A stretch of 64,000 nt of DNA from Jannaschia seohaensis (GCF_900116765.1 NZ_UETC01000007.1:62001-126000), one strand, 5' to 3'; numbered from the stretch's first letter, positions 43,466 to 52,826 are shown. The notes: generated by a model from the sequence alone, not told the origin. Made by a program: numbers and translations.

Positions 43466-44365
43466 ATGGCCCGCAACAGTGCCGAAGAGATCTACCATCG
43501 CCCGCTCCGGCGGCTGATTCTGGCGATCGTCTGCGTCCTGCTGGTCGCGCTGACGCTGCTCTGGCGCATCGACAACCCGCGGGCCGAGCGAATCCGCGCC
43601 GCCGTGGTCGATCGGGTCGTGCCCAGCTTCGAATGGGCGCTGGCGCCGGTCACCTGGATCGGCCGTCTGATCGAGGATTTCGAGGGCTATGCCCGCGTCT
43701 ACGAGCAGAACCAGGACCTCCGCCGGGAGCTTCGCCAGGTTCAGGCTTGGCGCGAGGCCGCGATCCAGTTGGAACAGGAGAACGCGCGCCTGCTCGATCT
43801 GCTCAATGTCCGTCTCTCGCCTGACCTGACTTATGTCACCGGCGTGGTTCTGACCGATAGCGGCTCGCCATTCCGCCGCTCGGTGCTGCTGAATATCGGA
43901 GCGGAGGACGGCATCCAGGACGGCTGGGCCGCGATGGACGGGCTGGGCCTTGTCGGGCGGATCGCGGGGGTGGGCGCGCGCACGTCGCGGGTGATCCTGC
44001 TGACCGACGGCAACAGCCGCATCCCTGTGACGATCCAGCCGTCGGGCAAGCGCGCGATCCTGGCGGGGGACACGACCGCCGCGCCTGCTCTGGAATTCGT
44101 CGAGAACCCGCAGGACGTGCGCGCCGGCGACCGGATCGTGACCTCCGGCGACGGGGGTGTCTTCCCGCCCGACCTCCTGGTGGGGCAGGTCGTGCGCACC
44201 ACCGATGGGCGGCTACGCGTCCGGCTCGCAGCCGAGACCGGACGGCTCGAATTCCTGCGCGTCCTGCGGACCCGCGAACAGGGCGCGATCACCTCCACCG
44301 GAGAGCTCCTGACGCCGCCGGCGGCCCCGGTCCAGGGTCCGCCGCCGCCCCCCGAGGACGGCTGA
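43466..44365 (+). CDS. mreC: Rod-shape protein MreC
   Basis: A 299-residue bitopic protein with one transmembrane helix (residues 13-33, LILAIVCVLLVALTLLW region), a periplasmic coiled coil (about 65-110, EQNQDLRRELRQVQAWREAA) and a double beta-barrel domain (GSPFRRSVLLNIGAEDGIQ). The C-terminus is Pro-rich. It links the cytoplasmic MreB filament to periplasmic PBP2. Length and layout are typical. Confidence 0.95.
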   Translation: MARNSAEEIYHRPLRRLILAIVCVLLVALTLLWRIDNPRAERIRAAVVDRVVPSFEWALAPVTWIGRLIEDFEGYARVYEQNQDLRRELRQVQAWREAAIQLEQENARLLDLLNVRLSPDLTYVTGVVLTDSGSPFRRSVLLNIGAEDGIQDGWAAMDGLGLVGRIAGVGARTSRVILLTDGNSRIPVTIQPSGKRAILAGDTTAAPALEFVENPQDVRAGDRIVTSGDGGVFPPDLLVGQVVRTTDGRLRVRLAAETGRLEFLRVLRTREQGAITSTGELLTPPAAPVQGPPPPPEDG

Positions 44366-44367
44366 GG

Positions 44368-44895
44368 ATGGGCCCTTCGGCGATCTGGGGCTATCGGCTG
44401 GCCTTCTTCGGGCTATCCTCCGCCATCCTGTTCTTCGCGCTGCTCCCCTTCGGCCCGCCCGAGGACGGGGTGCCGGGGCCGGACTTGCTGGTCTGCCTGG
44501 CTTTCGCCTGGATCCTGCGGCGGCCCGACTATGTGCCGGTCTGGCTGCTCGTCCCGATCCTGCTGCTGGCCGATGCGCTGCTGATGCGGCCGCTGGGCCT
44601 CTGGACGCTCGTGACGCTGCTGGGCTCCGAGTATCTGCGGCGCCGGGTCGACCATACCGAGGTCAAGACCTTCTGGTCCGAGGTCGCCGCCGTAGCCGCC
44701 GTGATCGCGGGCATGTTCGTCATCAACCATCTCGCGATGCTGCTGTTGCTCGCTCAGACGGCCCCGCTGCTGGACCAGGGCTTGCATCTGCTCGCGACCG
44801 TTGTTTTCTATCCTCTTACCGCGATATTCTCTCAGTTGATCGGCGTCCGGCGTCTTGCCCCCGGAGAGCTCGATACCCTCGGCACCCGCGCCTGA
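44368..44895 (+). CDS. mreD: Rod-shape protein MreD
   Basis: A 175-residue membrane protein with about five transmembrane helices. It begins GYRLAFFGLSSAILFFALLP and carries the PLGLWTLVTLLGSEYLRR motif, where MreD proteins have a conserved PLG. It starts three bases after the mreC stop, so the two are translationally linked. MreD is a poorly conserved family, and this one is recognised mainly by position, length and topology. Confidence 0.92.
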   Translation: MGPSAIWGYRLAFFGLSSAILFFALLPFGPPEDGVPGPDLLVCLAFAWILRRPDYVPVWLLVPILLLADALLMRPLGLWTLVTLLGSEYLRRRVDHTEVKTFWSEVAAVAAVIAGMFVINHLAMLLLLAQTAPLLDQGLHLLATVVFYPLTAIFSQLIGVRRLAPGELDTLGTRA

Positions 44896-44919
44896 CGCGG
44901 TCGCTCCCGGAGACGGCCC

Positions 44920-46860
44920 ATGAAGCGTAATCCGCAGGAACTGTCCCTCTCTAGTCGCCGCATTACCCGCCGCGCGCTTGTGACCGGTGGCCTGATGACC
45001 GCTTTCAGCGGGCTGCTGGTGGCACGGATGAACCACCTCCAGGTCGATCAGGCCGATGAATTTCTGCTGCTGGCCGAGGAGAACCGGATCAAGGTCCGCC
45101 TGCTGGCCCCCGCCCGCGGCGTCATCTTCGACCGCAACGGCCGCATCCTGGCCGGCAATGAACAGATCTACCGGGTCTCGATGATCCGCGAGGATGCCGA
45201 CGACGTCGACGAGACGATCACCCGCCTGCGCGGCCTCGTCCGCCTCGACGAGGAGCGTCTCCAACGCGCCATCCGCGAGATGGACCGCCGCCCGCACCAG
45301 GCCGTGACCCTCGCTGACCGCCTCTCCTGGGAGGAGTTGTCGACCATCGCCGTCAACGTCCCCGCTCTGCCGGGGATCACGCCCGAGGTCGGGCTCAGCC
45401 GCGTCTATCCGCTGGGCCAGGACTACGCCCATGTCATCGGCTATGTCGGCCGCGTCTCCGAGCGGGATCTGGAGAACGAAGAGGATCAAGACCCGCTGCT
45501 GCAGACGCCGCAGTTCCAGATCGGCAAGATCGGCGCCGAGCGGCGCCTGGAGCATGTGCTGCGCGGCAAGGCCGGGTCGCGCCGGGTCGAACAGAACGCC
45601 GCGGGTCGCATCATGCGGGAACTCGGGCGCACGCCCGGCCAGTCCGGCAAGGACGTACAGCTGACCATCGACGCGGCGCTCCAGAACTTCACCCAGGTCC
45701 GCCTCGCCGGGGAGAGCGCGTCCTGCGTGGTCATGGACGTGACCAATGGCGACGTTCTGGCGGCGGTTTCTTCTCCGGCCTACGATCCGAACCTCTTCGT
45801 CTCGGGTATCTCCGTGCCGGACTACGCCGCGCTCCGGGACAACGATCACCGCCCGCTGCACAACAAGATCGTCCAGGGCCTCTATCCGCCGGGCTCCACC
45901 TTCAAGATGGTCACGCAGCTTGCAGCGCTGGAGGCGGGGCTCGTCGCACCCGGCGAGACGGTTTGGTGTCCGGGCTATCTGACGGTGTCGAACCGCCGGT
46001 TCCACTGCTGGAAACGCGGCGGGCACGGACATGTCGATGCCGCCAAATCCCTGCGCGAAAGCTGCGACGTCTACTATTACGAGATGGCGCAGCGCGCAGG
46101 CATCGACCGCATTGCGGCCATGGCCCGCAAGCTGGGCCTGGGCGTCGCCCATGACATCGAGATGACCTCGATCTCGGACGGGCTGATCCCCGACCGCGAA
46201 TGGAAGCGTGTCCGCCGAGGCGAGGCCTGGCGGATCGGCGACAGTCTCAACGCCTCGATCGGGCAGGGCTATGTGCTGACCTCGCCGCTCCAGCTCTGCG
46301 TGATGACCGCGCGGCTCGCCTCGGGGCTGGAGGTCGTGCCGCGCCTCGTTCGGTCCATCGACGGTGTGGCCCAACCCTCCGGCGTGAAGCGCCCGCTCGA
46401 CATCCCACGCTCGCTTCTCGATTTGCAGCGGGAGGCGATGTATCAGGTGGTCAATGCCAGGGGGGGCACGGCGGGGCGCTCCCGCTTCGACATGGGCGGG
46501 GTGAAATGGGCCGGCAAGACCGGCACGTCCCAGGTCCGCAACATCACCGCGGCGGAGCGGGCCCGCGGCGTCTTCCGCAACGAAGATCTGCCATGGGAGC
46601 GGCGCGACCACGCGCTCTATGTCGGCTATGCCCCCCATGACGACCCTAAATACGCGATCTCGGTCGTGGTCGAGCATGGCGGCGGCGGCTCCGCCGCGGC
46701 GGCGCCGGTGGCGCGGGATGTGATGCTCTATGCGCTCTCGGGCGGGATGCCGCCGGTCTCGGCCTATCCCGCGGGCCAGCAGGGGGAGATGGCCGAATAT
46801 CTCGCCTCTCTCCCGGTCGACCCCGCTCTGACCCCGCCCGCAGGCAAGTCTGAGGCGTGA
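44920..46860 (+). CDS. mrdA: Penicillin-binding protein 2 (elongasome transpeptidase)
   Basis: A 646-residue class B PBP. One N-terminal transmembrane helix (about residues 20-40) is followed by the pedestal domain and then the transpeptidase. Active-site motifs are STFK (in GSTFKMVTQLAA), SCD as the SxN-like motif (in RESCDVYYYEM) and KTG (in AGKTGTSQ). It cross-links lateral wall peptidoglycan together with RodA, whose gene overlaps its stop by 4 bp. The Cys-rich segment WCPGYLTVSNRRFHCW matches PBP2 metal-site regions. Confidence 0.96.
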   Translation: MKRNPQELSLSSRRITRRALVTGGLMTAFSGLLVARMNHLQVDQADEFLLLAEENRIKVRLLAPARGVIFDRNGRILAGNEQIYRVSMIREDADDVDETITRLRGLVRLDEERLQRAIREMDRRPHQAVTLADRLSWEELSTIAVNVPALPGITPEVGLSRVYPLGQDYAHVIGYVGRVSERDLENEEDQDPLLQTPQFQIGKIGAERRLEHVLRGKAGSRRVEQNAAGRIMRELGRTPGQSGKDVQLTIDAALQNFTQVRLAGESASCVVMDVTNGDVLAAVSSPAYDPNLFVSGISVPDYAALRDNDHRPLHNKIVQGLYPPGSTFKMVTQLAALEAGLVAPGETVWCPGYLTVSNRRFHCWKRGGHGHVDAAKSLRESCDVYYYEMAQRAGIDRIAAMARKLGLGVAHDIEMTSISDGLIPDREWKRVRRGEAWRIGDSLNASIGQGYVLTSPLQLCVMTARLASGLEVVPRLVRSIDGVAQPSGVKRPLDIPRSLLDLQREAMYQVVNARGGTAGRSRFDMGGVKWAGKTGTSQVRNITAAERARGVFRNEDLPWERRDHALYVGYAPHDDPKYAISVVVEHGGGGSAAAAPVARDVMLYALSGGMPPVSAYPAGQQGEMAEYLASLPVDPALTPPAGKSEA

Positions 46861-48023
46861 GCTATCTCGAATACAACGTCGCCCGCGTCCCGCAGGGCCT
46901 GCAGAAGGTGCTGGCGCTCAACTGGGCGCTTGTCCTGCTGATCACGGCCACGGCCTGCATCGGGTTTGTGGTGCTTTACTCGGTCTCCGGCGGCGACTGG
47001 CGTTGGGCCGAGCCGCAGATGCAGCGCTTCGCCATGGGGCTTGCGGTGATGTTCATCGTCGCGATGATCCCGATCTGGTTCTGGCGCAACGTCTCGGCGC
47101 TGCTCTACGCGATGACGCTGGCGCTGCTCTTGGCGGTGGAACTGGTCGGCGTGACCGGGGGCGGCGCCCAGCGCTGGATCGATCTGGGTTTCATGCGGCT
47201 CCAACCCTCGGAGTTGATGAAGGTCACGCTGGTGATGATGCTGGCGGCCTATTACGACTGGCTCCCGCCCTCCAAGGTGAGCCGCCCGCAATGGGTGCTG
47301 CTGCCCATCCTGATCATCCTGCTGCCCGTTTTCCTGGTGCTGAAGCAGCCCGATCTGGGCACGTCGATCCTGCTGCTGGCCGGGGGCGGGGCCGTGATGT
47401 TCCTCGCGGGCGTCCACTGGGCCTATTTCGCCACGGTGATCGCCGGGGCGGTGGGTCTGGTGACGGCGGTGCTGCAATCGCGCGGGACCGACTGGCAGAT
47501 CCTTCAGGACTACCAGTATCGCCGCATCGACACCTTCCTCGACCCGGATTCCGATCCGTTGGGGGCGGGCTACCACATCACCCAGTCCAAGATCGCGCTG
47601 GGCTCGGGCGGTTGGACCGGCAAGGGCTTCATGCAGGGCACCCAGGCGCGGCTGAACTTCCTGCCCGAGAAGCATACCGACTTCATTTTTACGACCCTGG
47701 CCGAGGAATGGGGCTTCGTCGGGGCGCTGTCGCTCCTGGTGCTCTACCTGCTCATCATCGCCTTCTGCATCGCTTCGGCGCTACGCAACAAGGACCGCTA
47801 TGCGTCGCTGGTCACCTTGGGCATCGCGGTGGCGTTCTTCCTGTTCTTCGCGGTCAACATGTCGATGGTGATGGGGCTCGCGCCGGTTGTCGGGGTGCCC
47901 TTGCCGCTGGTCAGCTATGGCGGCTCGGCGATGCTGGTGCTGATGCTGGCTTTCGGAGTGGTGCAATCGGCCCATGTCCACCGTCCGCGCGCCGCCGGGG
48001 AAGGGCGCCTGCTGCGACGTTAG
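46857..48023 (+). CDS. rodA: Rod-shape SEDS glycosyltransferase RodA
   Basis: A 388-residue SEDS-family protein with about ten transmembrane helices that polymerises lipid II with PBP2. Signatures include GGAQRWIDLGFMRLQPSELMK, LKQPDLGTSILL, GWTGKGFMQGTQARLNFLPEKHTDFIF and GVPLPLVSYGGSAML. The aspartate needed for catalysis lies in the large periplasmic loop next to the PEKHTDFIF motif. The GTG start overlaps the mrdA stop (GTGA). A twin hairpin element follows and probably ends the operon. Confidence 0.96.
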   Translation: MSYLEYNVARVPQGLQKVLALNWALVLLITATACIGFVVLYSVSGGDWRWAEPQMQRFAMGLAVMFIVAMIPIWFWRNVSALLYAMTLALLLAVELVGVTGGGAQRWIDLGFMRLQPSELMKVTLVMMLAAYYDWLPPSKVSRPQWVLLPILIILLPVFLVLKQPDLGTSILLLAGGGAVMFLAGVHWAYFATVIAGAVGLVTAVLQSRGTDWQILQDYQYRRIDTFLDPDSDPLGAGYHITQSKIALGSGGWTGKGFMQGTQARLNFLPEKHTDFIFTTLAEEWGFVGALSLLVLYLLIIAFCIASALRNKDRYASLVTLGIAVAFFLFFAVNMSMVMGLAPVVGVPLPLVSYGGSAMLVLMLAFGVVQSAHVHRPRAAGEGRLLRR

Positions 48024-48026
48024 CCG

Positions 48027-48071
48027 AAAGTTTTCCCGAAAACTTTGGGCAAATCCTTCACGAAGGATTTG
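48027..48071 (+). terminator. Twin hairpin element, copy 2 (after rodA)
   Basis: Two tandem hairpins: AAAGTTTTC (48027-48035) CC GAAAACTTT (48038-48046), GGG, then CAAATCCTTC (48050-48059) AC GAAGGATTTG (48062-48071). The layout mirrors 26388-26433, in the opposite order. It begins four bases after the rodA stop and probably terminates the mre-rod operon. Confidence 0.78.
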
Positions 48072-48160
48072 CGCTCCCGAACCGATCCTGTGCGGCGATT
48101 GGCCTATGTTCCGAGCCGCAGAGCGTTATCTGTGCGCCAACGCAACGCACGGAGGCACCC

Positions 48161-49078
48161 ATGTCCGACAAGCGCATCACCGGCCTGCACCATGTGACCG
48201 CCATTTCCGGTCCACCCCAGGCCAATGTCGACTTCTTCACCAAGCTGCTGGACCAGCGCCTGGTGAAGAAGACGGTGAATTTCGACGATCCCGGCACTTA
48301 CCACCTCTATTACGGCAATCGCACCGCCGATCCGGGGACGATTCTGACCTTCTTCCCCTTCGTCGGCGCGCGGCCGGGCCGGCCCGGGCCGGGCATGGCC
48401 TCGGCCTATGGCTACTCGGTCGGCGCGGACGTGTTCGACCATTGGGCGGCCGAGGTCGCGAAGCGGGGCGGCAGGGTCTCCGATCCGGAGGAACGGTTCG
48501 GCCAGGCCGTCGTCACCGTCACCGACCCGGATGGCGCCGCCGTTGAGCTGATCGCCGAGCCGGGCTCCCACGACCCCGCCGAGGGCGGGTTCCATTCGAC
48601 GACGCTCTGGCTCCACGATCTAGGCCCGACGCAGCGCCTGCTGGTCGACCATATGGGCTATGAGGAGGCCGGGCACGAGGCGTCGGACGGGTTCGAGCGG
48701 CTGCGGCTCAAGGCGCCGGGCGATGCGCGCGGCACGATCGTAGACCTCTACCGCAAGGAGGGCGCGGCCCGCGGGGTGCAGGGCGCAGGCACCATCCACC
48801 ACGTCGCCTTCCGGGCGCTGGACGATGCCGATCAGCTCGACTGGCGCGACCGGATGCTGCGCGCCGGGATGCAGGTGACGCCCGTGATCGACCGGCAGTA
48901 TTTCAACGCGATCTACTTCCGGGAGCCGGGCGGCGTCCTGTTCGAGATCGCCACCGATCCGCCGGGCTTCACCCGCGACGAGCCGCTGGAAAGCCTGGGT
49001 CAGGCGCTGAAGCTGCCGGACCAGTATGAGCCGCTCCGCGACCGGATCGAAGCGGCGCTGCCCCGGATCTCGGCATGA
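48161..49078 (+). CDS. VOC-family ring-cleaving dioxygenase (MhqO-like)
   Basis: A 305-residue protein with two glyoxalase/bleomycin/dioxygenase modules. The first starts RITGLHHVTAISG, and the second contains GTIHHVAFRALDDADQ. REPGGVLFEIATDPPGF supplies the last metal ligand. These match the MhqA/MhqO group of quinone/hydroquinone-responsive dioxygenases. GGAGG precedes the ATG. It overlaps the esterase gene by 4 bp, repeating the mhqO-mhqD type pairing known from Bacillus. The true substrate is unknown. Confidence 0.9.
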   Translation: MSDKRITGLHHVTAISGPPQANVDFFTKLLDQRLVKKTVNFDDPGTYHLYYGNRTADPGTILTFFPFVGARPGRPGPGMASAYGYSVGADVFDHWAAEVAKRGGRVSDPEERFGQAVVTVTDPDGAAVELIAEPGSHDPAEGGFHSTTLWLHDLGPTQRLLVDHMGYEEAGHEASDGFERLRLKAPGDARGTIVDLYRKEGAARGVQGAGTIHHVAFRALDDADQLDWRDRMLRAGMQVTPVIDRQYFNAIYFREPGGVLFEIATDPPGFTRDEPLESLGQALKLPDQYEPLRDRIEAALPRISA

Positions 49079-49701
49079 GCGCCCGCATCCTGACCGGAGG
49101 GGATGAGGCCGCCACGCGCGGCCTCGTCCTGATCCATGGCCGCGGGGACTCCGCCCAAGGCATCGCCGGGCTGGTCCCCGTGCTGGGCGCCGCGGAGCGC
49201 CGCATCGCCGCGCCCGAGGCGCCAGGCAATTCCTGGTGGCCGACCTCCTTCCTCGCGCCGATGGCGGAGATGGAGCCCTGGGTGGCGCGCGGGCTCGACG
49301 CCGTCGATGCGGCGATCGCGGCGACGGGGCTGCCCAAGGAGGCTGTCGCGCTTGCGGGCTTCAGCCAGGGGGCCTGCCTCGCGCTCGAATACGCGGCGCG
49401 GCGGGGGCAGGGGCTTCCGGCGGTGATCGCCTTCTCCGGCGGGCTGGTCGGGTCGGCGGACGCCGAGGGCGAGGTCTATGGCTTCGCCGAGAAGGCGCTC
49501 GATTACGCGGGAGATCTGACGGGGACGCATATCCTGGTCACCTGCCACGAGCGGGATCCGCATATCCCGCTGTCACGCGCGGAAAAGAGCGTCGCGGCGC
49601 TGCGTGGGCTCGGCGCCGAGGCGCGGCTCATCGCGCATCCCGGGCCCGGCCACCAGCCGATGCCCGATGGGATCAAGGCGGCCCGCGCGGTGCTGGCGTA
49701 G
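49075..49701 (+). CDS. Phospholipase/carboxylesterase-family hydrolase (MhqD-like)
   Basis: A 208-residue alpha/beta hydrolase. The nucleophile elbow is GFSQGAC near residue 99. The Asp is in HERDPHIPLSRAE and the His in GPGHQPMPDG. LVLIHGRGDSAQGI forms the oxyanion region. The family hydrolyses carboxyl or thioesters. It is coupled to the upstream ring-cleaving dioxygenase. Its stop codon TAG lies inside a REP element (49698-49723). Confidence 0.9.
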   Translation: MSARILTGGDEAATRGLVLIHGRGDSAQGIAGLVPVLGAAERRIAAPEAPGNSWWPTSFLAPMAEMEPWVARGLDAVDAAIAATGLPKEAVALAGFSQGACLALEYAARRGQGLPAVIAFSGGLVGSADAEGEVYGFAEKALDYAGDLTGTHILVTCHERDPHIPLSRAEKSVAALRGLGAEARLIAHPGPGHQPMPDGIKAARAVLA

Positions 49702-49723
49702 GGCGAGGATATCTCCGCCCTAC
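49698..49723. repeat. REP-like palindrome overlapping a stop codon
   Basis: A near-perfect 26 bp palindrome with GTAGGGCG at the left and CGCCCTAC at the right around GATATC. It differs from the copy at 39717 only near the centre. The TAG at its left end is the stop of the esterase gene, so the element itself ends that reading frame. Confidence 0.82.
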
Positions 49724-49736
49724 CGGCAAACGAAAA

Positions 49737-49758
49737 GAGCCGCCCCGAGGGGCGGCTC
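49737..49758 (-). terminator. Intrinsic terminator for the Bax-inhibitor-like gene
   Basis: GAGCCGCCCC (49737-49746) GA GGGGCGGCTC (49749-49758) makes a strong ten-base-pair stem. Read on the minus strand it is followed by TTTTCGTTT, a good intrinsic terminator for the leftward gene at 49780. It can also help to stop rightward transcripts. Confidence 0.82.
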
Positions 49759-49779
49759 CGTCGTTTCAGGACGCGTCGG

Positions 49780-50529
49780 TCACTCTTGGTTGCCGAAGAG
49801 CGAGAGCAGCATCATGAACATGTTGATGAAGTTCAGGTACAGGCTCAGCGCGCCCATGATGGCGGCCTTGCCCAGCCACTCCGTGTCGCCATGGGCGGCG
49901 TGGGCGATGTACTCGGTTTTGATCCGCTGGGTGTCGTAGGCGGTGAGGCCCGCGAAGATCAGCACGCCGATCGTCGAGACCGCGAAGGCCAGAGCCGAAG
50001 ACGCCAGGAAGATGTTGACGATCGAGGCGACGATGATGCCGATCAGGCCCATCAGCAGGAACGTGCCCCAGCCGGACAGGTCCTTCTTGGTAACGTAGCC
50101 CCAGAGGCTCAGCGACGCGAAGGCGATCGCGGTGATGAGGAAGATCTGCGCGATCGAGGTGCCGGTGAACACCAGGAAGATCGACGAGATCGAAATGCCC
50201 ATCACGGCGCCGAAGGCGTAGAACACGACCTGCGCGGTCGCGGCCGACATCCGGTTGACCGCCGCGGCGAAGCCGAACACGAAGATCAGCGGCGCGAACA
50301 TCAGCAGCCAGCGCAGCGGCGACGCATAGAGCGTCACGCCGAGTTGCGTGAGCTGCCCGTCGGGCGTGACGGCTAGGCCGGAAATGGCCCAGGCGGCGGC
50401 GAAAGTGATGAGCATGCCCACGGACATCGTCCCGTAGACCTTGTTCATGTGGGCCCGGAGACCCTGATCGATCTCCTCGGCGCGAGCGCCGGAGATCTGT
50501 CCGGTCCGCAGGGCGTCGTATTGTGCCAT
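49780..50529 (-). CDS. Bax inhibitor-1/YccA-family membrane protein
   Basis: A 249-residue protein with seven predicted transmembrane helices, of the BI-1 family. Signature features are VYGTMSVGMLITFAAAWAIS near the N-terminus and LIFAGLTAYDTQRIKTEY near the C-terminus, where the Asp pair gates ion leak in related proteins. GGAGGAG precedes the ATG at 50529. Bacterial members such as YccA modulate FtsH; others leak calcium or protons. The specific role is unknown. Confidence 0.93.
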   Translation of the reverse strand: MAQYDALRTGQISGARAEEIDQGLRAHMNKVYGTMSVGMLITFAAAWAISGLAVTPDGQLTQLGVTLYASPLRWLLMFAPLIFVFGFAAAVNRMSAATAQVVFYAFGAVMGISISSIFLVFTGTSIAQIFLITAIAFASLSLWGYVTKKDLSGWGTFLLMGLIGIIVASIVNIFLASSALAFAVSTIGVLIFAGLTAYDTQRIKTEYIAHAAHGDTEWLGKAAIMGALSLYLNFINMFMMLLSLFGNQE

Positions 50530-50774
50530 GGAACTCCTCCAGATGTGACAGATAAGACGCACGCCATGCGCGCCTTCGACTACGAATATCGGCACGGGCG
50601 GGCCTCAGTTCAAGCAGCGTCTGGCTCGGAAACGCCCGGTTTCGATTGATTTTCACTATCAGCTCCGCAGCTTCCTCTCGCGGCGCGCCATCACGTTCCG
50701 TGAACGGGGCGGTGATCAAATCTCATTTCCCGAACGCGGCTTGGCCCGATAGTTTGTCGGGGAAAGGATGTCGC

Positions 50775-51668
50775 ATGGCCCGAAATCTTGACCTGACAGC
50801 GCTCCGCGCCTTCGCCACCGTCGCCTCGACCGGCGGCGTGACGCGCGCCGCGGCCCTTCTGAACCTCACGCAATCGGCGGTCTCGATGCAGGTGAAGCGC
50901 CTGGAGGAGGCGTTGGACACGACCCTCTTGGAGCGGACGAGCCGCGGGATGCGGCTGACGCCCGACGGAGAGAGCGCCTTGGGGACCGCCCGGCGGATGC
51001 TGGCGCTTAACGACGAGTTGCTGGACCGCATGCGCAACGCGACGCCGGACGGAGAGATCCGGCTGGGCGTGCCGCATGATATCGTGCCGCGGGCGATTCC
51101 GGATGTCCTGCGCGCCTTTGCCGCGGAATATCCGAGGGTGCGCATCACGCTCGTCTCCTCGGTCACGGCGGCCCTGCACGACGCCTTCGCCGCGGGTGAG
51201 GTGGACGTGATGCTGGGCACCGAGGCCGCGGTGCGGGACGGGGGCGAGGAGATCGTGCGCCTGCCGCTGATCTGGGTCGGCGCCGAGGACGGACGGGCTT
51301 GGCGGCAACGGCCCCTCCGCCTCGCCTTCGAGCAGCACTGCGTCTTTCGGACCAACGCGCAGGCCGCGCTGGACCGCGCGGGCATCCCCTGGGAACTCGC
51401 CCTGAGCGCCGCGTCGAGCCGGGCCATCGATGCGAGCGTCGCGGCGGACCTCGCCTGTCACGTGGTCATCGACGGCTTCGACACCGCCGAACTGACCCCG
51501 GTGCGCCATGGCGGCGGGCTGCCGGAAATCGGCGATGTGGGCATCACGATTTATGCCGCCGAAACCGAACGCGACCCCGCCCGGGACCGCCTGCTGGAGT
51601 TGCTGCGGCAGTCTTACAGGGCGCTCAGGGGGTCACGACAACCTTCCCTGTCGATCGCCGCGTCCTGA
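50775..51668 (+). CDS. LysR-family regulator
   Basis: A 297-residue LysR-type regulator. The helix-turn-helix is at residues 5-62 (GGVTRAAALLNLTQSAVSMQ). The effector domain begins GEIRLGVPHDIVPRAIP. GGAAAGGA precedes the start at 50775. Its 3' end overlaps the convergent quinone oxidoreductase gene by 44 bp, so the two transcripts are antisense at their ends. The usual divergent target is not present: upstream is the Bax-inhibitor-like gene, 245 bp away on the other strand. Confidence 0.92.
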   Translation: MARNLDLTALRAFATVASTGGVTRAAALLNLTQSAVSMQVKRLEEALDTTLLERTSRGMRLTPDGESALGTARRMLALNDELLDRMRNATPDGEIRLGVPHDIVPRAIPDVLRAFAAEYPRVRITLVSSVTAALHDAFAAGEVDVMLGTEAAVRDGGEEIVRLPLIWVGAEDGRAWRQRPLRLAFEQHCVFRTNAQAALDRAGIPWELALSAASSRAIDASVAADLACHVVIDGFDTAELTPVRHGGGLPEIGDVGITIYAAETERDPARDRLLELLRQSYRALRGSRQPSLSIAAS

Positions 51669-52587
51669 GCAGCTCGAGGCCGTCCGGCGCGCGTTCCAGG
51701 GGCAGCACATGGCTGATATGCGGCGCGATGTCCCCGCGTTCATACATCGCCATGAGCGCGGCGATGCTGTCGGTGACGACCTCCGGGGCAAAGCGCAGAT
51801 ACCCGCCCCAGTAGACGCCCATCGCGTCGATATTCTTGACCAGAAGGTGGTTGGCCTTGATCTGCGGGACATCGCCGCTGGCGAAGCCGATGACCAGGAT
51901 CCGGCCGCCGGGATTGGTCGCGCGGAAGGCCGCCTCGAAGGCGGTGCCGCCGACCGCGTCATAGACCACGTCGGCGCCGCCCAGCGCGCGCAGGCGGTCC
52001 CGCAGGTCGGGCACCTCCGCGTCGATCAGATGGGCCGCGCCTGCGGCCCGGGCGACCTCCAGCTTGGCGGCGCCGCGCGCGACGGCGACGACTTCGGCCC
52101 CCATCCGCGCGCCGAGTTCCACCGCCGTCAGCCCGACCCCCCCGGCGGCCCCGAGCACGACCAGCCGTTCGCCCGCTCGAAGGCGCGCCCTGTGGGCCAG
52201 CGCGACATGGCTGGTCGAATAGGCCACGAGAAAACCGGCGGCGACGTCCGAGGGCATCTTTTCGGGAACGGCAACGCAGCGTTCGGCGGGGAAGCAGCCC
52301 ATCTCCGCCAGCCCGCCCGCCCCGCCGAAGACCGCGACCCGGGCGCCCAGCGCCGGTGCCGAGACGCCCTCGCCCTGCGCGGTGACGCGGCCGCATACTT
52401 CCATGCCCGGCACGAAGGGCGGGGCGGGCGTATCCTGATAGCGCCCTTCGATCATCAGAAGATCCGCGAAGTTGAGCCCGCACCCCTCGATGCGCAGCTG
52501 TACCTCACCGGGGCCGGGCTGCGGCTCCGGCAGGTCGGTGCAAAGCTGCGGCCCCGTGCCGATCTCCGTGACCGTCCAGCCCTTCAT
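51625..52587 (-). CDS. NADPH:quinone oxidoreductase (MDR/zeta-crystallin type)
   Basis: A 320-residue medium-chain reductase without zinc. The N-terminal catalytic part has GCGLNFADLLMIEGRYQ, and the cofactor domain has VLGAAGGVGLTAVELGA. VIGFASGDVPQIKANHLLVKN is typical of quinone oxidoreductases. It reduces quinones or alkenals with NADPH. The start at 52587 is preceded by GGGGGA. It ends inside the convergent LysR gene. Confidence 0.92.
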   Translation of the reverse strand: MKGWTVTEIGTGPQLCTDLPEPQPGPGEVQLRIEGCGLNFADLLMIEGRYQDTPAPPFVPGMEVCGRVTAQGEGVSAPALGARVAVFGGAGGLAEMGCFPAERCVAVPEKMPSDVAAGFLVAYSTSHVALAHRARLRAGERLVVLGAAGGVGLTAVELGARMGAEVVAVARGAAKLEVARAAGAAHLIDAEVPDLRDRLRALGGADVVYDAVGGTAFEAAFRATNPGGRILVIGFASGDVPQIKANHLLVKNIDAMGVYWGGYLRFAPEVVTDSIAALMAMYERGDIAPHISHVLPLERAPDGLELLRTRRSTGKVVVTP

Positions 52588-52809
52588 CGTCGTCCCCCGT
52601 GTCCTTCGCCACATCCTCGCGGCGGCGGTCGCCACGGTAGCGGAGGGGAGAGACGGGCAACAGGGCCAACAAGGCGCTGAAATCGAGGGTCAAACCGAAG
52701 ATTTCGTGCTTCGGCCCTTGGGCCATGTGCGCCGCACGTCTTAATCCAACATGCATTCGTGCAAAGACGCTTCTAAAATTGCGTCACTGGCGGCCACGCC
52801 CGCAGCGTG

Positions 52810-52826
52810 GTTGAAACAACTTCAAC
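52810..52826. promoter_or_regulatory. Perfect dyad upstream of the XRE regulator
   Basis: GTTGAA (52810-52815) ACAAC TTCAAC (52821-52826) is a perfect 17 bp dyad, 56 bp before the regulator's TTG start. It lies in a 294 bp gap that is AT-richer than its surroundings. Sites of this shape are common operators for helix-turn-helix repressors, so autoregulation is a reasonable guess. Nothing else is visible in the gap. Confidence 0.5.

Noticed and set aside
49766-50719. 317-codon minus frame over the Bax-inhibitor-like gene
   Set aside because: His/Arg-rich composition and out of frame with a clear seven-helix protein.
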